Shown in pieces: positions 16,134-24,112 of a stretch of 64,000 bases of DNA. Source of the DNA: Pseudomonas sp. EpS/L25 (lineage in GTDB: Bacteria > Pseudomonadota > Gammaproteobacteria > Pseudomonadales > Pseudomonadaceae); NCBI RefSeq assembly GCF_001512295.1, contig NZ_LNUP01000002.1:682163-746162 (forward strand). The letters run 5' to 3'. The notes below the pieces were generated by a model that made no database searches, was not told where the DNA came from, and saw only the letters and a program-made list of their open reading frames with translations. Numbering within the stretch: position 1 is the first letter of the stretch; each line of letters begins with the position of its first letter. Both the position numbers and the translations under genes were made by a program.

Positions 16134-16152
16134 GAGAATGCTTATCAATGTT
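16134..16152 (-). promoter_or_regulatory. Fur box upstream of fhuC
   Basis: GAGAATGCTTATCAATGTT matches the 19-bp Fur consensus GATAATGATAATCATTATC at 13 positions by eye. It lies 46 bases before the fhuC start codon in otherwise GC-rich DNA. Iron-dependent repression of fhuC would fit the island. Confidence 0.55.
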
Positions 16153-16280
16153 GCCGCTGCTGGTGCTGACGGACTTGTGGTCGGCGGTCTCGCGATCCTC
16201 GGTGTGCCAGGCGCGTATCACGTCTGTCGGTCGCCAGGTTGCCTGGGGCTTAGCAACGCGTGCATGGCCCCGACGGGCTG

Positions 16281-16407
16281 GTGTGAAGTTATCTACACCA
16301 TGCTGGCGGCGCTTTTTCGCTGCAGAGGCGGACCTCCTGTGCGGCATTGCCGCGAATCGCCAAAAAATCACTCGCCCATTCTTGCGCGAACGTCTGAAAC
16401 ACCACAC
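16281..16407. repeat. Family B element, copy 1 (about 127 bp)
   Basis: Shares with 31801-31992 the blocks CTGGCGGCGCTTTTT-like near the left and AAAAATCACTCGCCCATTCT plus GCGCGAAC-TCTGAAACACCACAC at the right end. The left end is shorter and more diverged than in the other copy, and the middle has an internal deletion relative to it. No coding frame. Confidence 0.7.
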
Positions 16408-16952
16408 TGGATAGTCGCCCGTTATGCGGATTGCCTCGCGACTGCGCAGGCACAAAGAGCGACTAAAAAACCTGCTGCGCGTCCGCCAGGTGGGCGCGTG
16501 CAGTGCTCGGAATTCTCATGTACCGCTCGTACACTTGCGTGCACCCGCCTGACAGCCCGTTCGCGATAATTTGTCAGCCGCGCTAAACAGCCGCGTGCCT
16601 CGTTCGTCCTTTAAGGGAGCGGGCTTACGAGGCTGTTGCTCTGCAGGGGCACGTCATGAGCTATTGCGGCCACGCCGCTTATCCTTGGGGCGCCCATTGC
16701 CGTCTGTATGCCGGTGGAGTTTTCATATCCAACCCAAAGCTTTCTCGCGGCTACGGGGGCCAGGCGTAGGGGCCCTGTTGCGCAGAGGCCTGGGGAAAGT
16801 GGCGTATGTCCCTTGCTGATCTGCCAGCCAGGGACAACGTGAGCACGGAATACTTCTGCGTCTTCCCTGGCGATGGGGGCCTCTTCGACTAGTGACGCTG
16901 CCGGAAGTTTGATGGTATCGGCGTGCTTGGCCCCAGCAGGCCGGTTGCCCAA
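16408..16952. other. Intergenic stretch with a possible degenerate repeat and no recognisable gene
   Basis: Between the two repeat copies there is no frame I can assign to a family. Near 16471-16540 the sequence CTGCTGCGCGTCCGCCAGG followed by TTCTCATGTACCGCTCGTAC resembles the end block and core of family A in the minus orientation, suggesting an old, decayed copy. The rest shows nothing that I recognise. Confidence 0.4.
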
Positions 16953-17154
16953 GAGCCTGTTCAATGTCTCGCGAGCCAGAGCCAAACAAGGCCCAGGTGG
17001 CCCCGCGAAAATAGCTGAGGAAGCGCATCGGACCCGCGCTCGGGTTCACGAGTGGTAAATGAGCATTGCGACGGGCCGCCGAGGTGGGGCTGGCCTTCCA
17101 GGGCATTTTCCAACGCCGTTTGGCCGACGCGCAGTAGACTTTGAACAGGTTCTC
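16953..17154 (+). repeat. Family A element, copy 2 (about 202 bp)
   Basis: Begins GAGCCTGTTCAA and ends TTGAACAGGTTCTC (17141-17154), imperfect inverted termini of about 12 bp. It contains the family core TTCACGAGTGGTAAATGAGC near 17044-17063 and the end block CGCCGTTTGGCCGACGCG near 17114-17132. It lies just upstream of the fhuF-like gene and could carry or disturb its promoter. Confidence 0.8.
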
Positions 17155-17204
17155 TAAGGTAGGTGAATGACACCTGATCTAATCTTCATAGGATCGCTCA
17201 ATCG

Positions 17205-17951
17205 ATGATTCCCGCCTTGGCGCCCCTCTTCAGCGGGCCGCTTCAACCGTTCTCCACCATGTTGCGCTTGCCCAAGGCAGGAGAGGAGGTAGTACCCCTC
17301 AGTCGCGTATTGGCTGGCGGGCTGACAGAGGTGTTGCAGAACTATGGCGGCGACCCCGACCTCGATCAGCGGGCGCTGCTCTCGGTATGGTCCAAATACT
17401 ACTTCTCCCGGCTGATTCCGCCGGTCGCGGCGGCCTCGCTGCTGCGGCGCTGGCGTTTGCCGGTCGCTGTCGATCAGTTGGGGCTGGTCTTGAATGATGC
17501 CTGGGTGCCGGAAGCCTTCGTGTTGCCTCACGGTGGCGAAGCTTTCGCGGAAGATCCCCTGGATGTGCTGCAGCCGCTGGTGCTTGAAAATCTTCGGCCT
17601 TTCATCGAAGGGGTTTGTGCGCAAGTGAAGCTGTCGCCCAAGGTCCTCTGGAGCAACGCTGGCAACTACCTGGAATGGTTTGTCGGTGAGTTGCGTAAGG
17701 CAGGGTTTCCCGCCAGTACCTTGCCGCCCTTCGATCACTGGCTCGAGCAGCCATATGACGCTCAGGGTGTACGCAATCCGTTGTTCAAACCGGTGATCTA
17801 CGTCGAGCTACCCCTGGCGGGTGATGCCGCGCGGACGTCCTGGCAGTGGCGACAGCGACGTGTCTGCTGCATCCGCTACCGGTTGCCGGACGAGGACCTC
17901 TGCAGCAATTGCCCGTTGTTGAAGGATCCTCAGCCCGAGGCATCGGGCTAG
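17205..17951 (+). CDS. fhuF: Ferric-siderophore reductase, FhuF-like [2Fe-2S] protein
   Basis: A 248-residue protein ending with the FhuF cluster motif Cys-Cys-x10-Cys-x2-Cys (CCIRYRLPDEDLCSNC, residues ~223-238), which binds a [2Fe-2S] centre. FhuF-type reductases reduce iron in cytoplasmic ferric hydroxamates and so release it. This completes the uptake branch of the island: receptor, FhuD, FhuB, FhuC, FhuF. The ATG at 17205 has AGGA about ten bases upstream. No Fur box or sigma box was seen between the repeat copy ending at 17154 and the gene. Confidence 0.92.
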   Translation: MIPALAPLFSGPLQPFSTMLRLPKAGEEVVPLSRVLAGGLTEVLQNYGGDPDLDQRALLSVWSKYYFSRLIPPVAAASLLRRWRLPVAVDQLGLVLNDAWVPEAFVLPHGGEAFAEDPLDVLQPLVLENLRPFIEGVCAQVKLSPKVLWSNAGNYLEWFVGELRKAGFPASTLPPFDHWLEQPYDAQGVRNPLFKPVIYVELPLAGDAARTSWQWRQRRVCCIRYRLPDEDLCSNCPLLKDPQPEASG

Positions 17952-17955
17952 CAGC

Positions 17956-18212
17956 TGTGGGCGGTCGCTGCGCCCGGGAATTTTCCGGCAAGCGCCTGAG
18001 CGAGCTGACCGTGCACCATCGTGACCAACCACGACGACAATCCCCAGGACGGCTCCAGCTGAGAACTGCTGTGCCTCTATTGCCACGACAACGAGCACGG
18101 CCGCTACACCGACCAGCGGTACTTCTGCGACAGCTCCCTGAGCACCCCCAAGGTGGTCCAGGCCACCCACAACCCCTTCGCGGGGCTGGAGTGGGTGTTG
18201 AGAAAGGATTAA
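17956..18212 (+). pseudogene. yajD: Remnant of a YajD-type HNH nuclease gene
   Basis: Pieces of one protein appear in different frames: CGR, then RCAREFSGKRLSELTVHH from about 17966, then HDDNPQDGSS, an in-frame TGA where the family has Trp, and ELLCLYCHDNEHGRYTD followed by ATHNPFAGL to a TAA at 18210-18212. The HNH core (LTVHH...LLCLYCHDNEH) is that of YajD-type nucleases. At least two frameshifts and one nonsense change separate the parts, and the N-terminal third is missing. It follows the fhuF-like gene directly. The match to YajD is from memory of the family. Confidence 0.75.
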
Positions 18213-18382
18213 TCCCGAGCGAAGGTTGGGTTTAGCCCGATTTCAACCAGTTAGCAGCTATTCATCGCAGCCATGGCGGTCCGCCGATGCGGCCGCTCCT
18301 ACGGGAGCATCACGCCTCTGTAGGAGCAACTGTCTTGTCGCGGTCATGCCGGTGCGCCGTAGCGACCGCTCTGGTTTGGACT

Positions 18383-18446
18383 ATCGCGGCCATGGGCCGC
18401 TCCTACAAAAGCCTCATCACCTGTAGGAGCGGCCCATGGCCGCGAT
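18383..18446. repeat. REP pair (BIME-like)
   Basis: A perfect 25-bp inverted pair: ATCGCGGCCATGGGCCGC and seven more bases to 18407, and its reverse complement at 18422-18446. Single, less exact REP-like units (GCGGCCGCTCCTACGGG, TGTAGGAGCAACTG) lie upstream at about 18285-18330. TGTAGGAGCGGCC-type REPs are abundant between Pseudomonas genes. No other feature is seen in 18213-18637. Confidence 0.85.
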
Positions 18447-18637
18447 GTGTGGTGGGCGGGGTTGAACGAGGTTGGGTCCTGGCGGTTCAGGCCCTGAGCG
18501 GCGGCACTTATCCCCATGCGCTGCTCGGTTGCCAGCTTGCCCTGGCAACCGAGCTTCGGCTTAAGAAGACGTTAAGCCTCGCGCCCTAGGCTGCTGGAAT
18601 CGGGCCGGTTCGACGGCCTGCAGCCTGCGAGACGCGC

Positions 18638-19345
18638 ATGAGCATCGGACCTTCGAAGACGAGGCCCTGGCTGAGGCGAGCGGCCTTGGCCTTGGCGGTC
18701 AGCCCCTGCATGGGCAGTGCCTTCGCCGAGATGACGGTGATTCGGGCGGAAGGCAGCGCCGCGACCACTACCTCCGCATCGGTGTACTTCAATGCGGGGG
18801 TGAACGATCGCTCGATCAGTTCGTTGCTGGCGGCCCTGAGCGACATCTCCGCGAAGTATCCGGGCACCCAGAACGTCAATCTCTATATCAACAGCTCGGG
18901 CGGGAGCATGGAGGCGGGCTATGTCGCCTATGAATTCCTTCGCCGCTATCCGCTCAAGGTGAGTGCCATCAATGCGGCGACCACGGACTCCGCCGCCACG
19001 ATGCTCTATTGCGCCACCGCCGACCGCTATGCCGAGCCACTCTCGCGTTTTCTCCTGCATCCGGCCGCGGTCGGCATTGCCATGAGCGGCTACCTCAAGC
19101 CTGACCAGGCCAAGCAGGCGTTCGAGGATGCCGAGCAGGAAAATCTCAAGTTCAGCGACATCTACAAGGACTGTCTCAAGCTGCCCGCGAACGACATCGC
19201 CACGCTGCTCTCCTCCGAAAGCAACCGGCGCCGCCTGGACTACCCGGCCGCCAGGAGTCTCGGGCTCATCACCCAGGAACTCGATCAGCTACCGCGAACC
19301 CCCGACCGGGCGACCTACTTCATCACCGATGGGGGCGGTCGATGA
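18638..19345 (+). CDS. Exported ClpP-fold serine protease-like protein
   Basis: A 235-residue protein with a signal peptide (residues 1-30, ending GSAFA), then a ClpP/crotonase-type fold. YINSSGGSMEAGYVAYEFL near residues 86-104 matches the ClpP oxyanion strand, TTDSAATMLYCAT near 117-129 carries the likely nucleophile Ser in DSAA, and RFLLHPAA near 140-147 the likely His. Cytoplasmic ClpP works with AAA+ partners; an exported form cannot, so it may be a stand-alone periplasmic protease or peptidase. No partner gene is adjacent; it is flanked by REP DNA and gene remnants. Confidence 0.8.
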   Translation: MSIGPSKTRPWLRRAALALAVSPCMGSAFAEMTVIRAEGSAATTTSASVYFNAGVNDRSISSLLAALSDISAKYPGTQNVNLYINSSGGSMEAGYVAYEFLRRYPLKVSAINAATTDSAATMLYCATADRYAEPLSRFLLHPAAVGIAMSGYLKPDQAKQAFEDAEQENLKFSDIYKDCLKLPANDIATLLSSESNRRRLDYPAARSLGLITQELDQLPRTPDRATYFITDGGGR

Positions 19346-19502
19346 ACTCGCCGCGGGTGCCAGGCGTTCAATGAGCGTTGCGAGCAGTGGCCTGTAGGCC
19401 TGAGTCAGTTCGGACGAACCCTGGTAGAGCGCCTGACCGCGCACCGGGCCTGCCGGATTCTCTAGCCTCACGGCAATGCCGGTATAAGCCGAGTCGGGAC
19501 GG

Positions 19503-19966
19503 AGACGCCACCGACCCGGTGTTCCAAGCCGGCGATATCGACATGATCGTGCCGGGTAGGTATCTGCACGATATCTCCCGCTCCTTCATCTGCTCCGGCA
19601 AGGCACCTACGGCCCATCAGGCATCGCTGCTGCAAACGGCCTGCGACCCGCTTTGCCACAACATCGATCTGATCAAGGCGGGTTTGACCTATCGCGAGTT
19701 CGCCGAGTGCTGCTGGCCGTTACCCAAGAAAGTCGAGCATAGCCGCTACATGATGATGGCTCACGGCTGCGGTCTGGCCGATGAATATCCCTGCATGGCC
19801 TACGCGGTGGATTGCGCAGAGTGGGGCTACGACGGTGTCTTCGAGGAGAATCGGTGAGCAGGGCGCGGCAGAAGGGGTGAAGCTAGAAGAGCAATTACTG
19901 ATCACCAAGGAGGCAGCGGTGAAACTGTCCAGTACGCCGTTGCTGGATGGTCCGGAGGCTGGATAG
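19503..19966 (+). pseudogene. Remnant of an M24 metallopeptidase (Xaa-Pro dipeptidase/creatinase type)
   Basis: One frame reads DPVFQAGDIDMIVPGRYLHD, ISRSFICSGKAPTAHQ, HNIDLIKAGLTYREFAE and MMMAHGCGLADEYP up to DGVFEEN at about 19851. The family's C-terminus then continues in another frame (IGEQGAAEGVKLEEQLLIT) to a TAG at 19964-19966. The join lacks roughly eight residues of the expected strand, so a small deletion caused the frameshift. The segment before the first Asp also looks shortened (GDIDM where the family has a longer GD...DTDM). The N-terminal half is absent. Similar proteins include DoeA-like hydrolases; the original substrate is unknown. Confidence 0.75.
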
Positions 19967-19987
19967 AGGTTATTTGGCTGAGTGCAG

Positions 19988-20003
19988 GAGGCGCTGCCGC
20001 CTC
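19988..20003. terminator. Small GC hairpin beyond the M24 remnant
   Basis: GAGGCG and CGCCTC pair around a CTGC loop about 20 bases past the remnant's stop. There is no clear T-run, so it may be a relic terminator. Confidence 0.3.
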
Positions 20004-20065
20004 TTGCTGGCAGAGCTCGTTCAAACTCCCTACTGAATGTCTGTCTGGCGAAGCACTTTGGCAAT

Positions 20066-20100
20066 GGAAAAAACGCCCCGACCTCACGGCCGGGGCGTTC
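20066..20100 (-). terminator. Rho-independent terminator of the acetolactate-synthase-like gene
   Basis: On the minus strand, ACGCCCCG and CGGGGCGT form a stem with extra pairing in the loop, followed directly by TTTTTT. It lies about 24 bases beyond the stop codon at 20124. Confidence 0.85.
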
Positions 20101-20123
20101 CTTTATCTACCTAACCTACCCAC

Positions 20124-21770
20124 TCAAACCGCCGCACTGCGCTCCTTGATCTCCTGGTGCAGGATGCGGTCGTTCTCGGAGTAGTCCACCGGGCAGTCGA
20201 TGACGTGGACGCCGGGGGTGTCCAGGCAGTGCTGCACCAGCGGGGCGAAGGCGGCGGCGCTTTCCACGCGGTGGCCCTGGGCGCCGTAGCTTTCGGCGTA
20301 GCGGACGAAGTCCGGGTTGCCGTAGTCCAGGCCGAAGTCCTCGAAGCCCATCTGCGCCTGCTTCCAGCGGATCATGCCGTAGCCGTCGTCGCGCAGGATG
20401 ATGACCACCAGGTTCATCTTCAGGCGCACCGCGGTTTCCAGTTCCTGGCTGTTCATCATGAAGCCGCCGTCGCCGCACACCGCCACGATGGGGGTGTTGG
20501 GGTGCACCAGGCGTGCGGCCATGGCCGACGGCAGGCCGGCGCCCATGGTGGCCAGGGCATTGTCCAAGAGCACCGTGTTGGGCATGTAGGCCTTGTAGTT
20601 GCGGGCGAACCAGATCTTGTAGATGCCGTTGTCCAGGGCGACGATGCCATCGGAGGGCAGCACGTTGCGCATATCGGCCACCAGGCGCTGCGGATAGACC
20701 GGGAAGCGGTCGTCGGTGGCGCCTTCGGCGACGTGGGCCTCGTTGGCTTCGCGGATGTGCAGCAGGCGGTCGAAGTCCCAGGTGGGCTGGACCTCGATGC
20801 GCTCCTTGATCTCCCAGATGGCGTTGGCGATGTCGCCGACCACCTCGACCTGGGGGAAGTACACCGGATCGACTTCGGCGGAGCGGAAGTTGATGTGGAT
20901 GACCTCGGTGCCGCCACGGGTCATGAAGAACGGCGGCTTCTCGATCACATCGTGGCCGATGTTGACGATAAGGTCGGCCGACTCCAGGGCGCGGTGCACG
21001 AAGTCGCCAGCGGAGAGAGCGGCGTTGCCCAGGAAGCGCGGATGGCGCTCGTCGACCACGCCCTTGCCCAGTTGGGTGGTGACGAAGGGGATGCCGGTCT
21101 TCTCGATCAGCTGGCGCAGGACACGTGCGGTCATCTTGCGGTTGGTGCCGGCGCCCAGCACCAGCACCGGGCTGCGGGCGTTCTCCAGCTTGGAGACGGC
21201 GGCGGCGATGGCCTTGGCCTCGGCCACCGGACGGCGGCTCAGGCTCGGCGGCACCGGCAGGCTCTCGGTGTGCTCGTCGGCGATGTCTTCCGGCAGTTCC
21301 AGGTGCACGGAGCCGGGCTTTTCTTCCTCGGCGAGGCGGAAGGCCTCGCGAATGCGCGACGGGATGTTGTCGGCGGAGGCGAATTGGTGGGTGTACTTGG
21401 TGAGCGGCGCCATCATGCGGCACACGTCCAGGATCTGGAAACGTCCTTGCTTGGATTTCTTGATCGGCTTCTGGCCGGTCAGCATCAGCATCGGCATGCC
21501 GCCCAGGTAGGCATAGGCGCCGGCGGTGACCAGGTTGGTAGCGCCTGGGCCGAGGGTGGAGAGGCAGACGCCGGTCTTGCCGGTGAAGCGGCCGTAGGTG
21601 GCGGCCATGAAGCCGGCGGACTGCTCGTGGCGAGTCAGGATCAGCTTGATCTGCGAGGAGCGGCGCAGGGATTCGAGCAGGTCCAGGTTCTCTTCACCGG
21701 GAATGCCGAAGATGTATTCCACACCCTCGTTTTCCAGGCAGCGAACGACCAGGTCGGAGGCCTTCATCAT
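20124..21770 (-). CDS. Thiamine-diphosphate enzyme, acetolactate synthase large-subunit-like (AlsS type)
   Basis: About 548 residues from the ATG at 21770, which has AGGA twelve bases upstream; the open frame extends further but without support. The catalytic Glu lies in RHEQSAGFMA near residue 47 and the ThDP/Mg motif GDGGFMMNSQELETA near 432-446. The three-domain layout and single-subunit look fit catabolic acetolactate synthase or a close decarboxylase/ligase relative, forming acetolactate from two pyruvates. No small regulatory subunit and no acetolactate decarboxylase gene are adjacent, which argues against a classical ilvBN or budAB operon. Substrate is therefore less certain than family. 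Confidence 0.85.
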   Translation of the reverse strand: MMKASDLVVRCLENEGVEYIFGIPGEENLDLLESLRRSSQIKLILTRHEQSAGFMAATYGRFTGKTGVCLSTLGPGATNLVTAGAYAYLGGMPMLMLTGQKPIKKSKQGRFQILDVCRMMAPLTKYTHQFASADNIPSRIREAFRLAEEEKPGSVHLELPEDIADEHTESLPVPPSLSRRPVAEAKAIAAAVSKLENARSPVLVLGAGTNRKMTARVLRQLIEKTGIPFVTTQLGKGVVDERHPRFLGNAALSAGDFVHRALESADLIVNIGHDVIEKPPFFMTRGGTEVIHINFRSAEVDPVYFPQVEVVGDIANAIWEIKERIEVQPTWDFDRLLHIREANEAHVAEGATDDRFPVYPQRLVADMRNVLPSDGIVALDNGIYKIWFARNYKAYMPNTVLLDNALATMGAGLPSAMAARLVHPNTPIVAVCGDGGFMMNSQELETAVRLKMNLVVIILRDDGYGMIRWKQAQMGFEDFGLDYGNPDFVRYAESYGAQGHRVESAAAFAPLVQHCLDTPGVHVIDCPVDYSENDRILHQEIKERSAAV

Positions 21771-21922
21771 GAGTCTTGTATTCCTTGTAAGGGTGGGTGG
21801 CGAGCGCCTGAAGCGCCTCCTCGTGAGGCGCAGCCGCAACTGTACTCAGGAATGACGAAATATTTCAAAACAAGGCGCAGCCAGCTTCCGCAACTGTGAC
21901 GAATGGTCACAGCGGAAACGAT

Positions 21923-23068
21923 TCACGCAGCGCAGCGTTGGAGCGTCGCGCTGGGCCGCAGCAGTTGGACGCCGGCGAGCAGCAGGCCGAAGGCGGCCAC
22001 GACCAGGGCCGGTTGCAGATTGCCGGCGAAGTGACTGCTGGCCGCGCCAAGCAGCGGACCGAGCAACTGGCCGGTAGCGAAGCTGGCGGTGAGGACCCCG
22101 GCATTCCGCTGTGGAGTCGTCGGCGCCAGTTCGCGGCCGTGTTGCATCACCAGCTGCATGCAGGCGAGGAAGGGCCCCCCGCAGAGCAGCACGCCGAGGA
22201 ACAGCGCCAGGCTACCCGGCAGCAGGCAGAGCAGCACCCCGGTGGCCTGCAGCCAGAGGGTGGCGATCAACCAGCGGCGGGTATCGGTGCCCGGGCGTCT
22301 CAGACTCACCAGCACCACGCCGAGGGCCGCCGCCAGACCGTAGCCCGGCCAGAAGAGATCGGCCTGCCACTGGCCATGGAAACGGCTGGCGGCCATCTGC
22401 GACAGGAAGGTAGCCGGCAGAATGTAGCCGACCCCGACCAGGCCATAGGCCAGGATCAAGCGGTTGAACGCCGGGGAAGGCTTGGCGGGCGCGGCGCTGG
22501 TAGGCAGCGGGGTGGCCGGACCGCGCCGGGGTAGCAGGGGCAGCAGCGCCAGGGTGGCGACGGTGGCGAGCAGGCCGTAGCTCAGCCAGAGCTGGCTGGA
22601 GCCGCCGCCCAGGCGATTGCTGACCAGGGCCATGAGGCCACTGACGAGGATACCGACGCCGGGACCAGTGAAGATCAGGGCGCCAAGGCGTGGTCGACCG
22701 GCCTCGGCGGCCAGGGGCTGGCTCAGGCCAGTCACCATGACCAGTACCCAGGCACTGGCCAGGCCGGTGCCGAAGCGCAGCAGCGCCTGGGCGGCCAGGC
22801 CATAGGCCAGCAGCGAGGCCAGGGTCAGACCGGCGCAGAGCCAGAGTCCCCCGACCAGGCGCGCATGGGTACGGCGGGCGAAGAGGGCGTCCAGGGCGCC
22901 GAGCAGATAGCCCAGGTAGTTGGCCGCGGCCAACAGGCTGGCGCCGGTGAGGTCGATCTGGCCCTCGGCGATCAGGTGGGGCAGGGCGGGGGTGAGGGCG
23001 AAGCGGCCGATGCCCATGGCGGTGGCCAGGGCCAGCAGGCAGGCCAGCAGGCGAGTAGTGGCGGTCAT
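21923..23068 (-). CDS. MFS transporter, YbfB/YjiJ family
   Basis: A 381-residue, 12-helix transporter. The N-terminal AMGIGRFALTPALPHLI and the following NYLGYLLGA are typical of the YbfB/YjiJ group, whose substrates are mostly unknown. It is divergent from a LysR gene with 109 bp between the starts, a common regulator-target pair. The intergenic DNA is unusually AT-rich and contains the inverted repeat at 23110-23123. Confidence 0.85.
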   Translation of the reverse strand: MTATTRLLACLLALATAMGIGRFALTPALPHLIAEGQIDLTGASLLAAANYLGYLLGALDALFARRTHARLVGGLWLCAGLTLASLLAYGLAAQALLRFGTGLASAWVLVMVTGLSQPLAAEAGRPRLGALIFTGPGVGILVSGLMALVSNRLGGGSSQLWLSYGLLATVATLALLPLLPRRGPATPLPTSAAPAKPSPAFNRLILAYGLVGVGYILPATFLSQMAASRFHGQWQADLFWPGYGLAAALGVVLVSLRRPGTDTRRWLIATLWLQATGVLLCLLPGSLALFLGVLLCGGPFLACMQLVMQHGRELAPTTPQRNAGVLTASFATGQLLGPLLGAASSHFAGNLQPALVVAAFGLLLAGVQLLRPSATLQRCAA

Positions 23069-23109
23069 CGCAAGACTCCAGTAGCGAGCGGATGAGTACA
23101 GCCTAGGCC

Positions 23110-23123
23110 TTGAAGTTAATCAA
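23110..23123. promoter_or_regulatory. Candidate LysR-type operator
   Basis: TTGAAGTTAATCAA has TTGA/TCAA arms and lies between the divergent MFS and LysR genes, in the only AT-rich stretch nearby. Position and symmetry suggest an autoregulatory site. Confidence 0.4.
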
Positions 23124-23177
23124 TAAAAACGAATAATAAAGAAATAGATGTTCAGCCAAACAGAAAGGGTGATGGTC

Positions 23178-24062
23178 ATGGAGTTCGCCGAGCTACGCAT
23201 CTTCCAGGCGGTGGCCGAGGAAGGTTCCCTGGTAAGGGCCGCCGAGCGCCTCAACCGGGTACCGTCCAATCTCTCCACGCGCCTGCGCCAGCTGGAAGAA
23301 AAGCTCGGTGTAGAACTGTTCCTGCGCGAGCGTCAGCGGCTGCACCTGACGGCCGCCGGCCACCGCCTGTTGGACTATGCGCACCGGCTGTTCGCGCTCG
23401 CCGACGAGGCGCGCAGCGCGGTGCAGGATGGCGAGCCGGCCGGTACCTTCGTGCTCGGCTCCATGTTCAGCACCGCAGCCATCCATCTGCCAGGGCTGCT
23501 GGCGCGCTATCACCAGCGTCATCCCAAGGTGAATCTGCAGGTGCACAGCGGACCCAGCGGGGAGCTGGTGGAGGGCCTGCTGGCCGGTCGCCTGGACGCC
23601 GCCCTGGTGGACGGTCCGGCGCCCGATGCGGCGCTGGAAGGCCAGCCCTGGTTCGAAGAACGCCTGGTGCTGATCACCGGGCTGGAGCATGGTCCGGTCC
23701 GTTCGCCAGCCGACGTGGCCGGGCGGCCGGTATTCGGCTTTCGCGCCGGCTGTTCCTATCGCCGCTACCTGGATACCTGGTACGCCGCCGCCGGTGTGCC
23801 CAGCGGACCGGTGATGGAGATCGAGTCCTACCACAGCATGCTGGCCTGCGTGATCACCGGCGGCGTAGCGCTGATGCCGCAGTCCATGCTCGACAGCCTG
23901 CCCGGCCGCGAGCGGGTGCAGCGTCACGAAATCGAGGCTCGCTTCACCCGCGCCACCACCTGGCTGATGTGGCGCAAGGGCCGCGAAGGTGCCAATCTGC
24001 GCAGCTGGCTGGCGTTGCACGAGAGCCTGGAGACTGCCCGCGAAGCTGTTGCTTTGGTGTGA
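23178..24062 (+). CDS. LysR-family transcriptional regulator
   Basis: About 294 residues. I chose the ATG at 23178 (MEFAELRIFQAVAEEG) because AAGGG lies eight bases before it; ATGs at 23172 and 23148 are in frame but poorly spaced. The N-terminal helix-turn-helix (SLVRAAERLNRVPSNLSTRLRQLE region, residues ~16-40) is followed by a periplasmic-binding-like effector domain. The divergent MFS gene is the obvious target. The effector is unknown. Confidence 0.9.
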   Translation: MEFAELRIFQAVAEEGSLVRAAERLNRVPSNLSTRLRQLEEKLGVELFLRERQRLHLTAAGHRLLDYAHRLFALADEARSAVQDGEPAGTFVLGSMFSTAAIHLPGLLARYHQRHPKVNLQVHSGPSGELVEGLLAGRLDAALVDGPAPDAALEGQPWFEERLVLITGLEHGPVRSPADVAGRPVFGFRAGCSYRRYLDTWYAAAGVPSGPVMEIESYHSMLACVITGGVALMPQSMLDSLPGRERVQRHEIEARFTRATTWLMWRKGREGANLRSWLALHESLETAREAVALV

Positions 24063-24112
24063 TGATTGCCCGATCCTAGGCGGCGGACTCCTACCGTCTA
24101 CCGAGGACGATC

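Noticed and set aside
16089..16148. Extension of fhuC to a TTG start at 16148
   Set aside because: The TTG lies inside the Fur-like box and the added residues are not family-like.
15000..20000. Insertion sequence or prophage explaining the repeat- and remnant-rich stretch
   Set aside because: No transposase, integrase or phage structural gene was found; only non-coding repeats and decayed host-type genes are present.
20157..21899. A 580-codon plus-strand frame opposite the acetolactate-synthase-like gene
   Set aside because: The opposite strand encodes an unmistakable ThDP enzyme; the plus-strand product is compositional noise.
23110..23148. LysR start at the ATG at 23148
   Set aside because: It lacks a ribosome site and adds residues that do not fit the LysR N-terminus, while ATG 23178 has AAGGG at good spacing.
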